DNA of 64,000 nt from Sphingomonas sp. CROZ-RG-20F-R02-07 (GTDB lineage Bacteria; Pseudomonadota; Alphaproteobacteria; Sphingomonadales; Sphingomonadaceae), in contig NZ_JAKNQJ010000001.1 in the NCBI RefSeq assembly GCF_022662335.1, positions 558,001 through 622,000 of the forward strand. Direction: 5' to 3'. This document shows, one piece after another, positions 47,637-56,446 of this stretch. Numbering within the stretch: position 1 is the first letter of the stretch; every line of letters starts with the position of its first letter. A program made the translations under genes and the position numbers. Below the pieces are notes generated by a model that had not been told where the DNA came from, did not search any database, and saw only the letters and a program-made list of their open reading frames with translations.

Positions 47637-48524
47637 ATGGCGCCCACCCGCGACCGTCGCACGGGGTTTTCCAGGCGGCGGCAATATGGTGTGTTCCTGG
47701 GCTATGTGCTTGCCGTCGCGGGCGCGGTGGTGGGCGCGGCCTTGCTCGCCCTGTCGACCTTCAATCCCCCCGCATTTTCCGCGCTGCGCATGGCGCTGGC
47801 GGGCCTGACGACGCCGGTATCCACGGGGCTGGCGACGGCCACGCGCGGGATCGGCGCGGTGCCCGACATCGTCAGCCATTATTTCTTCGTCGAGCAGGAA
47901 AACCGCGTGCTTCGCGGCGAGCGGGACCGCAATCGCGCGCTTCTGCTGCGCGCGCGGACGATCGCCTATGACAACCGCCGGTTGCGCGCCCTGCTGACGC
48001 TGCGCGATCGGACCGAGGGCGTGGTGGTGGCCGCGCGGCTCGTCAGCTCCACGCCGCAAAGCGGCCGCCGCTTCGCCTTGCTGAACGCCGGGCGCTGGTC
48101 GGGCGTGTTGCCCGGCATGCCGGTGCGCGGACCCGACGGGCTGATCGGCCGCGTTCTCGAAACCGGCCCCAATGCCGCCCGCGTGCTGCTGCTGAGCGAT
48201 CCCGAAAGCATCGTGCCCGTCCGCCGCACCCGCGACGGCCTGCCCGCGATCGCGGCGGGGCGCGGCGACGGCCTGGTCGACATCCGTTCGGTCGAGAGCA
48301 CCAACGTGCATTTCCAGCCGGGCGACCTGTTCGTCTCGTCGGGCGTCGGCGGGATCTATCCGCCCGGCATCCCCGTCGCGCGGATCCTCGAGCGCGGCAG
48401 CGACACCGTGCGAGCGCATACCTTTGCCGTGCCCGACACGTTCGATTTCGCGATCGTCGAACGCGCCTTCCTGCCGTTGCCGCCGCCCGTCTCGCCGATC
48501 AAGCCCGCCGGTGCGCCCAAGTGA
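47637..48524 (+). CDS. mreC: rod shape-determining protein MreC
   Basis: Periplasmic elongasome protein that activates PBP2. 295 residues: basic N terminus, one membrane span (YVLAVAGAVVGAALLALST), coiled coil (ENRVLRGERDRNRALLLRAR) and a beta-rich domain with ALLNAGRWSGVLPGMPVRGP and VARILERGSDTV. A GGGGGGA ribosome site precedes the ATG. Its stop overlaps the mreD GTG by four bases (GTGA). Confidence 0.96.
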   Translation: MAPTRDRRTGFSRRRQYGVFLGYVLAVAGAVVGAALLALSTFNPPAFSALRMALAGLTTPVSTGLATATRGIGAVPDIVSHYFFVEQENRVLRGERDRNRALLLRARTIAYDNRRLRALLTLRDRTEGVVVAARLVSSTPQSGRRFALLNAGRWSGVLPGMPVRGPDGLIGRVLETGPNAARVLLLSDPESIVPVRRTRDGLPAIAAGRGDGLVDIRSVESTNVHFQPGDLFVSSGVGGIYPPGIPVARILERGSDTVRAHTFAVPDTFDFAIVERAFLPLPPPVSPIKPAGAPK

Positions 48525-49036
48525 ACGACATCGACCACGCCGATTTCGCGCCCGTCCTACCGCCGGGCCGTGCGCGGGCGCTGCCCTGGGCGAGCGTGAT
48601 GGCCGCATCGCTCGTCACGATCGTGCCGGTCATCGCGACGATCCCGCTGCTGCCGCCGCTCGGATTGCTCATGCTGCTCGCCTGGCGGCTGCTCGCCCGC
48701 TTCGCGCTGCGGCGCTGGGCCGCAGCACCGCTGGGGCTGTTCGATGATCTGGCCAGCGGCCAGCCGCTGGGCAGTTCGGTGCTTCTGTGGTCGCTGTGTT
48801 TCCTCTTCATCGATCTGGTCGAGGCACGGTTGGTGTTCCGCGACTTCTGGCAGGACTGGCTGATCGCGAGCGGCGCGCTGGCCTTCTGCATCGTCATGGG
48901 GCGGCTGATCGCGGTGCCGATCGGCGCGCATGTCGACCTATTGATCCTGGCGCAGATCGCGATGGCGGTGCTGATGTTCCCCCTCGCCGCACGGTTCGTC
49001 GCCTGGATCGACCGCAAGCGGGGCCATGCGTCATGA
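48521..49036 (+). CDS. mreD: rod shape-determining protein MreD
   Basis: 171-residue integral membrane protein with about five helices, such as MAASLVTIVPVIATIPLLPP and DWLIASGALAFCIVMGRLIA. Motif content is low, as usual for the family; the call depends on size, topology and position between mreC and mrdA. GTG start overlapping the mreC stop; stop overlaps mrdA ATG. Confidence 0.9.
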   Translation: MNDIDHADFAPVLPPGRARALPWASVMAASLVTIVPVIATIPLLPPLGLLMLLAWRLLARFALRRWAAAPLGLFDDLASGQPLGSSVLLWSLCFLFIDLVEARLVFRDFWQDWLIASGALAFCIVMGRLIAVPIGAHVDLLILAQIAMAVLMFPLAARFVAWIDRKRGHAS

Positions 49037-51114
49037 GGCGGCCGCCACGCGTCGTCACCGAGGCGTCGCAAGCCTATAGCTTCTCGCGCCGCGCCTGGCT
49101 GCTGGGCGCGGCGCAGGGGGCGGTCGGCGTGGCGCTCGCCGGGCGGATGGGCTGGCTCGCGATCGCAGAGAACGGGCGCTACAACCTGCTCTCCGAGAAG
49201 AACCGCGTGAACATGACGCTGATGCCGCCCCGGCGCGGCTGGATCGTCGATCGCAGCGGCGTGCCGATCGCCAACAACCGCACCGATTTCCGCGTCGACA
49301 TCATCCCCGATCGGCTTGAGGACAAGGACCGCGTGCTGGCGCTGCTCGGCACGTTGCTGGCGCTCCCCCCCGCCGAGGTGGAGCGGATCCGCATCGATCT
49401 GGAGAATGCCGCGGGATTCCAGCCCGTGCAGGTGGCGGAAAATCTCGATTGGGAGCGGTTCGCCGCGGTGAGCGTGCGTCAGCCCGAACTGCCCGGTGTC
49501 GCCCCCAGCCGCGGCTTTGCGCGCCATTATCCCGGCGGCGCGGCGGTCGCGCATCTGACCGGTTACGTCGGCACGCCCAACGCCGAACAATATAAGAAGA
49601 CGCACGACCCGCTGCTCGTCACGCCCGGCTTCAAGCTCGGCAAGGACGGGCTCGAAAAGGCGCTCGAGCCGCAATTGCGCGGCACCGCGGGCGCCAAGCG
49701 GCTCGAGGTGACCGCGCGCGGGCGTCTCGTCGCCGAACTCGCCACCCGGCCCGACATTCCGGGCAAGACCGCGCGCCTCACCATCGATGCCGGGCTGCAG
49801 GACTATGCCGCGCGCCGGCTCGGCACCAATTCGGGCTCGGCGGTCGTGCTCGACTGCCGCACCGGCGAGATGCTCGCGATGGTGTCGATGCCGGCCTATG
49901 ATCCGAACAGCTTTTCGGACGGGATCAGCCATCTCGAATGGCAGATGCTGAGCGAGAACGACCACGTCCCCTTGATGAACAAGGTGACCCAGGGGCTCTA
50001 TCCGCCGGGATCGACAGTCAAGCCGATGAACGCGCTCGCGCTGCTCGAAGCGGGCGTGTCGCCGCACGACCGGGTGAACTGCACCGGCGCGATGCGGCTC
50101 GGCACCAGCATCTTCCACTGCCACAAGAAAAGCGGCCACGGCGCGCTCGATATGAAGAACGCGGTGATGCAGAGCTGCGACATCTATTTCTACGAAATGG
50201 CGCGGCGCGTGGGCTATGACCGGATCGCGCCGATGGCCCGGCTGGTCGGGCTGGGCGAGAAGTTCGAGCTGCCCTTCACCACGCAGCGTTACGGCACCGT
50301 ACCCGATCCGGCCTGGAAGCGCCGCAAGTACAAGACGCCCTGGACGGTCGCCGATTCGCTCAACGCCTCGATCGGTCAGGGTTATGTGCTCGCCAACCCG
50401 CTGCAACTCGCGGTGATGGCCGCCCGGCTCGCCTCGGGCCGCGCATTGCGGCCGAGCATCCTGGCCGACCACGTCCACCACGGCATGCCCGCCCTTCCCG
50501 TCCAGCCCGAGCATCTCGCGATCGTCCGCGACGCGATGTACGGCGTGGTCAACCAGGGCGGCACCGGCGGCGCGGCACGGCTGCTGGTGCCGGGCGTCAG
50601 CATCGCCGCCAAGACCGGCACCGCGCAGGTGCGTCGCATCACCATGGCGGAGCGCGCGGGCGGCGTGCTCAAGAACGGCCAGCTTCCCTTCAAGCTGCGC
50701 GACCACGCGCTGTTCGTCTGCTTCGCGCCCGCCGACAATCCGCGCTATGCCGCTGCGGTCGTGCTCGAACATGGCGGGCACACCGTTCGCAACCTCGACA
50801 CGCCCGAGATCGGCCGCGACATCATGACCTATCTGTTCGACCGCGACCGCGCGATGAAGAGCCTGGCCGAGGCCGAACCCACCTGGGGCGGCGACATCCG
50901 CACGCGCATGGATGCCGAGGCCGCCGCCTATCGCGCGGCGCGCATGCCCACCGCCGCGGTGGAAGCCACCAAGACCGACGCCGTCGTGCCGAGCGACGCG
51001 CCCGCGGTGGAAGCCGCGACCGACCAGGCGAACGCCACTCAGGCCGCACTGGCGCACGACAGCCCGGCCGGCAACACCGTCGCCGAGGACGGCAGCACCG
51101 AGCGCGTACCATGA
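49033..51114 (+). CDS. mrdA: penicillin-binding protein 2
   Basis: Transpeptidase of the elongasome. 693 residues. One N-terminal membrane anchor (WLLGAAQGAVGVALAG) preceded by twin arginines (FSRRAWLLG), dimerization domain (PPRRGWIVDRSGVPIANNRT), and the transpeptidase domain with the SxxK box PPGSTVKPMNALA, SCD in MQSCDIYFYEMARRVGY, and KTG in SIAAKTGTAQVRR. The C-terminal ~70 residues are Ala/Thr-rich and variable. ATG overlaps mreD stop; stop overlaps rodA ATG. Confidence 0.97.
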   Translation: MRRPPRVVTEASQAYSFSRRAWLLGAAQGAVGVALAGRMGWLAIAENGRYNLLSEKNRVNMTLMPPRRGWIVDRSGVPIANNRTDFRVDIIPDRLEDKDRVLALLGTLLALPPAEVERIRIDLENAAGFQPVQVAENLDWERFAAVSVRQPELPGVAPSRGFARHYPGGAAVAHLTGYVGTPNAEQYKKTHDPLLVTPGFKLGKDGLEKALEPQLRGTAGAKRLEVTARGRLVAELATRPDIPGKTARLTIDAGLQDYAARRLGTNSGSAVVLDCRTGEMLAMVSMPAYDPNSFSDGISHLEWQMLSENDHVPLMNKVTQGLYPPGSTVKPMNALALLEAGVSPHDRVNCTGAMRLGTSIFHCHKKSGHGALDMKNAVMQSCDIYFYEMARRVGYDRIAPMARLVGLGEKFELPFTTQRYGTVPDPAWKRRKYKTPWTVADSLNASIGQGYVLANPLQLAVMAARLASGRALRPSILADHVHHGMPALPVQPEHLAIVRDAMYGVVNQGGTGGAARLLVPGVSIAAKTGTAQVRRITMAERAGGVLKNGQLPFKLRDHALFVCFAPADNPRYAAAVVLEHGGHTVRNLDTPEIGRDIMTYLFDRDRAMKSLAEAEPTWGGDIRTRMDAEAAAYRAARMPTAAVEATKTDAVVPSDAPAVEAATDQANATQAALAHDSPAGNTVAEDGSTERVP

Positions 51115-52223
51115 GCCGCGCGCGGATCGTTCCCGAGCCGCTGGCGCAGCTTCCCTGGGGTGTCATCCTGCTCGTGCTCGCCATCGGCGGCTTCGGGCTG
51201 GTCGTGCTCTATTCCGCAGCGGGCGGATCGCTTCACCCCTGGGCGTTGTCGCAGGGCATCCGCTTCGCGGTGTTCGTCGGCGGCGCGATCCTGTTATCGC
51301 GCGTGCCCGAGAATGTGTGGCGGAACGGCGCGCTGCCCGCCTACGGCCTGCTCGTCGTGGCGCTCGTCGGGGTCGAGCTGCTCGGCAAGATCAGCGGCGG
51401 CAGCCAGCGCTGGATCAACATCGGCATCGTCAACCTGCAGCCTTCCGAGCTGATGAAACCAGCGATCGTGCTCGCCTGCGCGCGCTTCTACGAAATCCTG
51501 CCCGCCACCGAGACGCGGCGCTTCGCGGGCGTGTGGCCGGCCGCCGCGCTGATCGGCGTGCCCGCGGCCCTCGTGATGCTCCAGCCCGATCTCGGCACCG
51601 CGCTGATGATCTGCGCCGGCGGCGCCACGGTGATGTTTCTGGCCGGCGTGCCGCTGCGCCTGTTCGTCGGCGGCGCGAGCGCGCTGGCGATCGCCGCGCC
51701 GCTCGCGGTCAATTTCGTCCTCCACGATTATCAGCGCAACCGCATCCTGATCTTCCTCGATCCGGAAAGCGATCCGCTACGCACCGGCTATCACATCACC
51801 CAGTCGAAGATCGCGATCGGCTCGGGCGGCATCTTCGGCAAGGGCTTCCTGCAAGGCACGCAGAGCCACCTCCAATATCTGCCCGAGGGCCATACCGATT
51901 TCGTCTTCGCGACCATGGCCGAGGAATGGGGGCTGGTCGGCGGATGCGGGCTGATCCTCGCGTTCATGCTCGTGATCCGCTGGGGCATCAATGTCGGCCA
52001 GCGCGCGCAGAGCCGCTTCGCCCGCCTGACCGCCGCCGGGCTCGCCACGACGATCTTCTTCTACGTCGCGATCAATCTGGCGATGGTGATGGGCCTGGCG
52101 CCCGTGGTGGGCATTCCGCTGCCGCTGGTGAGCAATGGCGGCTCGGCGCAGATGACCGTGTTGCTGTGCCTGGGCATCCTGATGTCGATCGACCGCCAGA
52201 ATCGCAAGCAGGTCCGCTGGTAG
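51111..52223 (+). CDS. rodA: SEDS-family peptidoglycan glycosyltransferase RodA
   Basis: Glycosyltransferase that polymerises lipid II, acting with PBP2. 370 residues, about ten helices. SEDS motifs: GGSQRWINIGIVNLQPSELM, LVMLQPDLGTALMICAGG, ITQSKIAIGSGGIFGKGFLQ, LPEGHTDFVFATMAEEWGLV and the C-terminal GIPLPLVSNGGSAQMTVLLC. ATG overlaps the mrdA stop (ATGA). Last gene of the elongasome operon, followed after 90 bases by tRNA-Lys. Confidence 0.97.
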   Translation: MSRARIVPEPLAQLPWGVILLVLAIGGFGLVVLYSAAGGSLHPWALSQGIRFAVFVGGAILLSRVPENVWRNGALPAYGLLVVALVGVELLGKISGGSQRWINIGIVNLQPSELMKPAIVLACARFYEILPATETRRFAGVWPAAALIGVPAALVMLQPDLGTALMICAGGATVMFLAGVPLRLFVGGASALAIAAPLAVNFVLHDYQRNRILIFLDPESDPLRTGYHITQSKIAIGSGGIFGKGFLQGTQSHLQYLPEGHTDFVFATMAEEWGLVGGCGLILAFMLVIRWGINVGQRAQSRFARLTAAGLATTIFFYVAINLAMVMGLAPVVGIPLPLVSNGGSAQMTVLLCLGILMSIDRQNRKQVRW

Positions 52224-52313
52224 GCAAAAAAGGGTTTGCATCCGCGCCCCATGATGCTAACCGCGCGCTTCCGAAACGCAGCCGGCCCCGACGGCCGCCA
52301 GCGCAGACGGTGT

Positions 52314-52389
<76 letters not shown>

Positions 52390-52579
52390 TTCCTTTCAAT
52401 GGCCTACGCCGTCCATACTTCCGCCGCTCGGAGCGCGTCCTCTAACCCCCCCTTTTCTGATGGCGGCGGGGCGAAGACGGCGGTCGCGGCTTGGTGTCGC
52501 CCTCGACCCAATTCGGGCCGTTCGCGACGCGTTTTCAGCTTACCAATTCCGTCCCCCGTTCATGTCGCTTCAACGTCCG

Positions 52580-53313
52580 GTCAGGCCGGGCGATTGTGGG
52601 TGTACGCGGCCGACGACCGGGCGTCGGGCAGCACGACGACGCCCGCGACATGGTACCGATTCACGCCTGGCCGAACCGGTGCGCATCCGCAGGCGCATCT
52701 CGCCGGCGTTGGCGGATTCCTCCAGGCCGATGCCTATGCCGGCTATGACGGCCTCTACCGCAGCGGCGTCACCAAGGTGGCATGCTGGGCGCACTTCCAC
52801 CGCAAGGTGTTCGACCTGCACGAGCGCTCGCCCACTCCGCTGACCGACGACATTCTCGACCGGATCGGCGCGCTCTGTGCCGTCGAGGCCGAGGTGCGCG
52901 GCCAGCGAACAGATGCGCGGCACCGCACCCGGCAGAACCGGACCACGCCGCTGGTTGGCGCCTTGCGGGACGTGCTCGACGCCACCCCTCGCCGCCTGTC
53001 GCCGATGTCCGACATAGCGAAAGCCATCGTCTATGGCACCAAGCGATGGCCGGCATTCTGCCGCTTCCTCGACGATGGGCAGTTGGAGATCGACAACAAC
53101 ATCGCCGAACGAACGCTGCGCGGTATTGCCGCCGGTCGCCGCCACTGGCCGTTCGCCGGCTCCAGGGCGGGCGGCGAGCGTGCCTCTGCGATCTATACCG
53201 TCATTCAGACGTGCAAGGCCAACGGCGTCGATCCGGAAGCCTACATCGCCGACGTCATCGCCAAGGTCGCCGACGACGGGCCCGCCAGCCGCTGGGACGA
53301 ACTCATGCCGTAG
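52580..53313 (+). pseudogene. IS66-family transposase (TnpC), C-terminal fragment
   Basis: About 240 residues of the roughly 500-residue transposase. Homology begins at GRLWVYAADDRASG, where a full protein would have another ~250 residues including the first catalytic Asp. The second Asp (GFLQADAYAGYDGLYR), ACWAHFHRKVFDLHER and the Glu region IDNNIAERTLRGIAAGRRHW are kept, as is the C-terminal AIYTVIQTCKANGVDP. The frame runs upstream into the tRNA but that part has no IS66 character. Inactive by truncation. Confidence 0.85.
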
Positions 53314-53345
53314 AACTGGGCTCGCGAATCTGCCAGGCTGGCTGC

Positions 53346-53948
53346 ATGACCGACGAGACCGTTGCCCGCCTGCATATCGTCCTGAACGACATCGAACCCG
53401 TAATCTGGCGTCGGGTCGACGTGCCGGTCACCGCCAGCCTCAAGATGCTCCACGGCATCGTCCAGGCCGCAATGAGCTGGGAAAACTATCACCTCTGGCA
53501 TTTCGAGGTGGGCGACCGGCGTTACGGCGTGCCGGACCCGATGTGGCCCGACAGCGGCATGGCAGCCGCGAGGAACGTGAAGCTCGCTGGCCTCATCGAC
53601 CGGGAAATACGTGAGCTCCTCTATACCTACGACATGGGTGACGACTGGCGACACACCATCACCGTTGAGGCGGTTGGCCCCGGCGAACCCGACGTCAAAT
53701 ACCCCCGCTTCGTAGACGGCCAGCGGCGCGGCCCGCCCGAGGATGTGGGCGGCTTACCAGGCTTCGAGCTGTTCCTGAATGCCATGGCCGACCCTGCCCA
53801 CGAGGAACATGACCGGCTGCGCGAGTGGTATGGCGGCCCCTACAACCCCGATGACATCGACGAACGCTTCACCAGACGCGCCGTTGCCGCCATCGCCATC
53901 CGCCGGCATGCCGGCAAGCTCGCCTACCAGAAAAGCCGCCCGCAATAG
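53346..53948 (+). CDS. pRiA4b ORF-3-like (IS1096 TnpR-type passenger) protein
   Basis: 200 residues. The family pattern is clear: LHIVLNDIEPVIWRRVDVPV at the N terminus, AAMSWENYHLWHFEVGDRRY, LLYTYDMGDDWRHTITVEAV and PEDVGGLPGFELFLNAMADP in the middle, GGPYNPDDIDERF at the end. These proteins travel with IS elements and plasmids; biochemical role is unknown. Start ATG at 53346, 33 bases after the IS66 fragment, same strand. Confidence 0.88.
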   Translation: MTDETVARLHIVLNDIEPVIWRRVDVPVTASLKMLHGIVQAAMSWENYHLWHFEVGDRRYGVPDPMWPDSGMAAARNVKLAGLIDREIRELLYTYDMGDDWRHTITVEAVGPGEPDVKYPRFVDGQRRGPPEDVGGLPGFELFLNAMADPAHEEHDRLREWYGGPYNPDDIDERFTRRAVAAIAIRRHAGKLAYQKSRPQ

Positions 53949-54050
53949 CAAGGCGGCCTACGGACCGGACTTACGCTACGGCTGACCTGAAGCAGGCTGG
54001 CCGAACTCACCCGTAACGAGACCCAGTACGCCACCGACCAAACAAGGACA

Positions 54051-54926
54051 TCAGGCGCTAAGCTGGGCCCTAGACGGTGATGCTTTGTAAGAGCGACCGG
54101 CAAGCAGCTCGTACTCGACGACGTCGTGAGCGCAGAAAATCCGTACCTCTTCGCCGTGCTCGAGCTGTAGTTGACGCAGCCGTTCAAGGTTGGTGAGCCG
54201 TGATGCCGCGTCGACCTGCATCAGCCGCTGATATCCGCGCAATCCAGGCGTGCATGCATAATGCTCCCCGCCGATTTCCCCGCGGTAGAAGTAGGCATCG
54301 GCAGCATAGAGCAGCCACTTGCCGCCATCCTCCCGCACCGCGACACCAGTATGTCCCCACGTATGCCCGGGAAGCGGAACCAAGAGGATTTCCGGCGGCA
54401 GCCCCTCGAGCGAACGGACGGTGTCGAAACCGAACCATCGGTCGCCGCCCCCGAGGGGATATAACCGCCAATCGTCGACACCATTCCATTGCTGAGGGCG
54501 GTAGCGCTTGTCGCCGACGAAGGCGCCACCCTGCCTCTGATCCGCGACCTCCTTCTCCCGGGCCGTGACGTGCACGGTCGCGTTGGGAAAGTCCTCCAGC
54601 CCCCCGGCATGATCGAAGTCCAGGTGCGTGACGACGATATGCCGCACGTCCCGTGGATCGTGGCCGAGAATACGCACCTGGGCGATGGCGGTTTCCTCGG
54701 ATCGAAGCTGGGGATTGTTGAGGCCGAGAAAGAAGCGGGATAGCCGCCGGTCAGGATGTTCGACGTCCTTGGTGCCGAAGCCGGTGTCGACCAACACCAA
54801 TCCTGCGTCCGTCTCGATCAGCAGGCAATGACAGACCAGCGCGCCGAAAAGACCATCGGTGCGGCCATCGAAGGCGCGTCCGCCGACTGGGCAGCAGGTG
54901 CCGCAATTAAGATGGTGGATGCGCAT
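54051..54926 (-). CDS. metallo-beta-lactamase-fold hydrolase, AHL-lactonase-like
   Basis: 291 residues. The zinc motif HxDFDH is present (VVTHLDFDHAGGLEDF), with GLVLVDTGFGTKD before it, LVPLPGHTWGHTGVAV (third His) and AADAYFYRGEI (bridging Asp) after it, and HDVVEYELL near the end. The layout is that of quorum-quenching N-acyl-homoserine lactonases and related lactonases; the substrate is not proven. Start MRIHHLNCGTCCP at 54926 overlaps the small upstream ORF by TGATG. Confidence 0.85.
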   Translation of the reverse strand: MRIHHLNCGTCCPVGGRAFDGRTDGLFGALVCHCLLIETDAGLVLVDTGFGTKDVEHPDRRLSRFFLGLNNPQLRSEETAIAQVRILGHDPRDVRHIVVTHLDFDHAGGLEDFPNATVHVTAREKEVADQRQGGAFVGDKRYRPQQWNGVDDWRLYPLGGGDRWFGFDTVRSLEGLPPEILLVPLPGHTWGHTGVAVREDGGKWLLYAADAYFYRGEIGGEHYACTPGLRGYQRLMQVDAASRLTNLERLRQLQLEHGEEVRIFCAHDVVEYELLAGRSYKASPSRAQLSA

Positions 54927-55078
54927 CAGCGCAGCTGCCAGCGCCGCAAGCGGACACGGGTGCGTTCTTCCTGCTTCGGCTCGCGCGCACGGCTCTCGAA
55001 CCACCAGCCGCCAAGAGCACCCGCCGCAGCGGCGGTCATCACGCCGATCACGTCCTTAAGGTATCGCTTCTTGGGCAT
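54926..55078 (-). CDS. 50-residue putative membrane protein coupled to the lactonase
   Basis: MPKKRYLKDVIGVMTAAAAG starts the frame; one short hydrophobic segment (VIGVMTAAAAGALGGWWF) between basic ends. The stop shares one base with the lactonase ATG (TGATG), which favours translational coupling. No family recognised. Could be a chance frame. Confidence 0.45.
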   Translation of the reverse strand: MPKKRYLKDVIGVMTAAAAGALGGWWFESRAREPKQEERTRVRLRRWQLR

Positions 55079-55382
55079 GCGGCGCTCCAATCTCGTTTGA
55101 AGCAGAACGACCACCACGTGGCTTTAGTCGCCGACGCCCGCTGCTAAATCACTGCAATCCCGATCAGTGGATCACGTCAGACCCAGCCGGCGCACTCAAG
55201 CGCATCGAGCGCTGATAACGCATATGGTGACCCAATCCTGGATATTCGAAAGCGCTTTCCGCATTCCGGTATTCTGGCCGTCGTTCATCTCGGCTCTATG
55301 CGGCACTGCCTGCCTCGACTTGGGCGGTGATCGATCACTTTTGCGCTTCACGGCGGTCCCGAGCTCGGCCACATGACCGAGC
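55079..55382. other. intergenic, no gene seen
   Basis: About 300 bases between the divergent small ORF/lactonase unit and the exonuclease-like gene. It should hold both promoters; I could not assign hexamers with confidence. Short frames here have no protein-like character. Confidence 0.4.
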
Positions 55383-55934
55383 ATGAAGGTCTTCCTCGAC
55401 TTCGAAGCGTCATCGCTATCAGATCATAGCTACCCAATCGAGATCGCCTGGGTGTTTCAGGACGGTCGGTCGGAAAGCCACCTGATCGTACCGGCGCCTG
55501 GCTGGGAGGATTGGGATGCAGCTGCCCAGGCCATCCATGGCATCAATCGAACGATGCTCGCCGCAGAAGGCGAACGTCACGACGTCGTGGCGGGTCGGAT
55601 GATCGAGGCGCTGACCGGCCACGACCTGTTCGCGAGCGCGCCGTCCTGGGATGGCAAGTGGCTAAGCAGGCTCCTGCGCGCAGCTAAACTGCCGCGCCAC
55701 CTGCTTCGTCTGCGCGACACCGACGAGGCGCTGCGCGAGACCGCGACGGAAATCCTGCGGTCAGCTCTTCCTTTGCCACGGCTCGACGTCGAGGTGCACG
55801 CTATCATCGCTGCGGCAACCGCAGACAAGCCTCACCAGCCAGCGCATCGGGCCCTTGCCGATGCCGTAGCCGAACGCGAGACGTGGGTTCGTGCGAGGCA
55901 AGCTGCTCGCGATCTTCTGGTCGAGATCGAGTAA
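55383..55934 (+). CDS. DEDD 3'-5' exonuclease-like protein
   Basis: 183 residues with the RNase T/DnaQ outline: MKVFLDFEASSLSDHSYPIE carries the first D and E; a middle block IHGINRTML and ASAPSWDGKWLSRLLR could carry the next Asp; HQPAHRALADAVAERETW near the end carries the final H..D of the DEDDh type. Function in DNA or RNA trimming is inferred. The codon use is slightly less GC-rich than in core genes. Convergent with the broken SEC-C gene, 11 bases apart. Confidence 0.75.
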   Translation: MKVFLDFEASSLSDHSYPIEIAWVFQDGRSESHLIVPAPGWEDWDAAAQAIHGINRTMLAAEGERHDVVAGRMIEALTGHDLFASAPSWDGKWLSRLLRAAKLPRHLLRLRDTDEALRETATEILRSALPLPRLDVEVHAIIAAATADKPHQPAHRALADAVAERETWVRARQAARDLLVEIE

Positions 55935-55945
55935 GTGCCCCTTGC

Positions 55946-56157
55946 TTATGCGCAGCAGCGCTTGGACTTTTTGCCCGACTCGCAAGGGCAAGGCTCGCTT
56001 CTGCCGACCTTGACGATTGGCGAACCTGTGGCTGGCCTCGGCGCGATGTCGCCAACACTCGTCAGTGGGACAATTCAATCGAGACCCACTCGTCTCCCGC
56101 CACAAGCCGGGGCTGCGGCGTCACAGTCCATCGACGGGCGCCAACCAAGTAGAGCAT
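55946..56157 (-). pseudogene. frameshifted SEC-C motif protein
   Basis: Reading the minus strand from ATG 56157: MLYLVGARRWTVTPQPRLVA then GDEWVSIELSH and a TGA at 56064-56062. In the next frame the sequence continues as TSVGDIAPRPATGSPIVKVG, RSEPCPCESGKKSKRCCA and TAA at 55948-55946. The ending CPCESGKKSKRCC is an unmistakable SEC-C zinc motif (CPCGSGKKYKxCC). The two parts are protein-like and off by one frame, so the gene appears broken by a single-base change between about 56095 and 56060; a programmed shift or a sequence error is also possible. Confidence 0.7.
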
Positions 56158-56241
56158 TTTATGTGCTCGCAACACTTTGCGGCAGGCGGAGTTTTACAGG
56201 GGTCGCGGCAGTCTTGGCGCTTGATTGAGGATCATTCAGCC

Positions 56242-56391
56242 ATGATGCGCGCGAACGTTCTTTTCGCCGTGCTGGCGTCGGTGATCGCCGCCGCGCCCCT
56301 CGCTGCTCAGGACAAGGGCGCGCGCCGGACACGCGACTATGTGGAGATGGCCGGCCAGAGCGACGCGTTCGAAATGCTGGAAGATCGGTGA
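56242..56391 (+). pseudogene. DUF4142-family protein, N-terminal remnant
   Basis: 49 residues: signal peptide MMRANVLFAVLASVIAAAPL-AAQ, then RRTRDYVEMAGQSDAFEM, which is the usual opening of the DUF4142 four-helix domain (about 140 residues in intact proteins). A stop follows at LEDR, so the rest of the domain is missing. Probably the remains of a gene lost by recombination next to the 5-oxoprolinase operon. Confidence 0.55.
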
Positions 56392-56446
56392 TGTCGATGC
56401 GAGATCCGAACATCGACAAGGTTCGAGACCGCTGCGATAGTCCATC

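Larger units (their letters stand above)
52575..53974 (+). mobile_element. 5'-truncated IS66-family element with passenger gene
   Basis: Contains the C-terminal part of an IS66 TnpC transposase and a pRiA4b ORF-3/TnpR-type passenger gene. A possible right terminus is at 53974, where the reverse strand begins GTAAGTCCGG, resembling the GTAA-starting IS66 ends. No left end, tnpA or tnpB is seen; the break with unrelated sequence is near 52575-52590. The element is immobile on its own. Confidence 0.65.

Noticed and set aside
55935..56228. Plus-strand frame over the SEC-C region
   Set aside because: No protein-like character; the minus strand carries the SEC-C motif.
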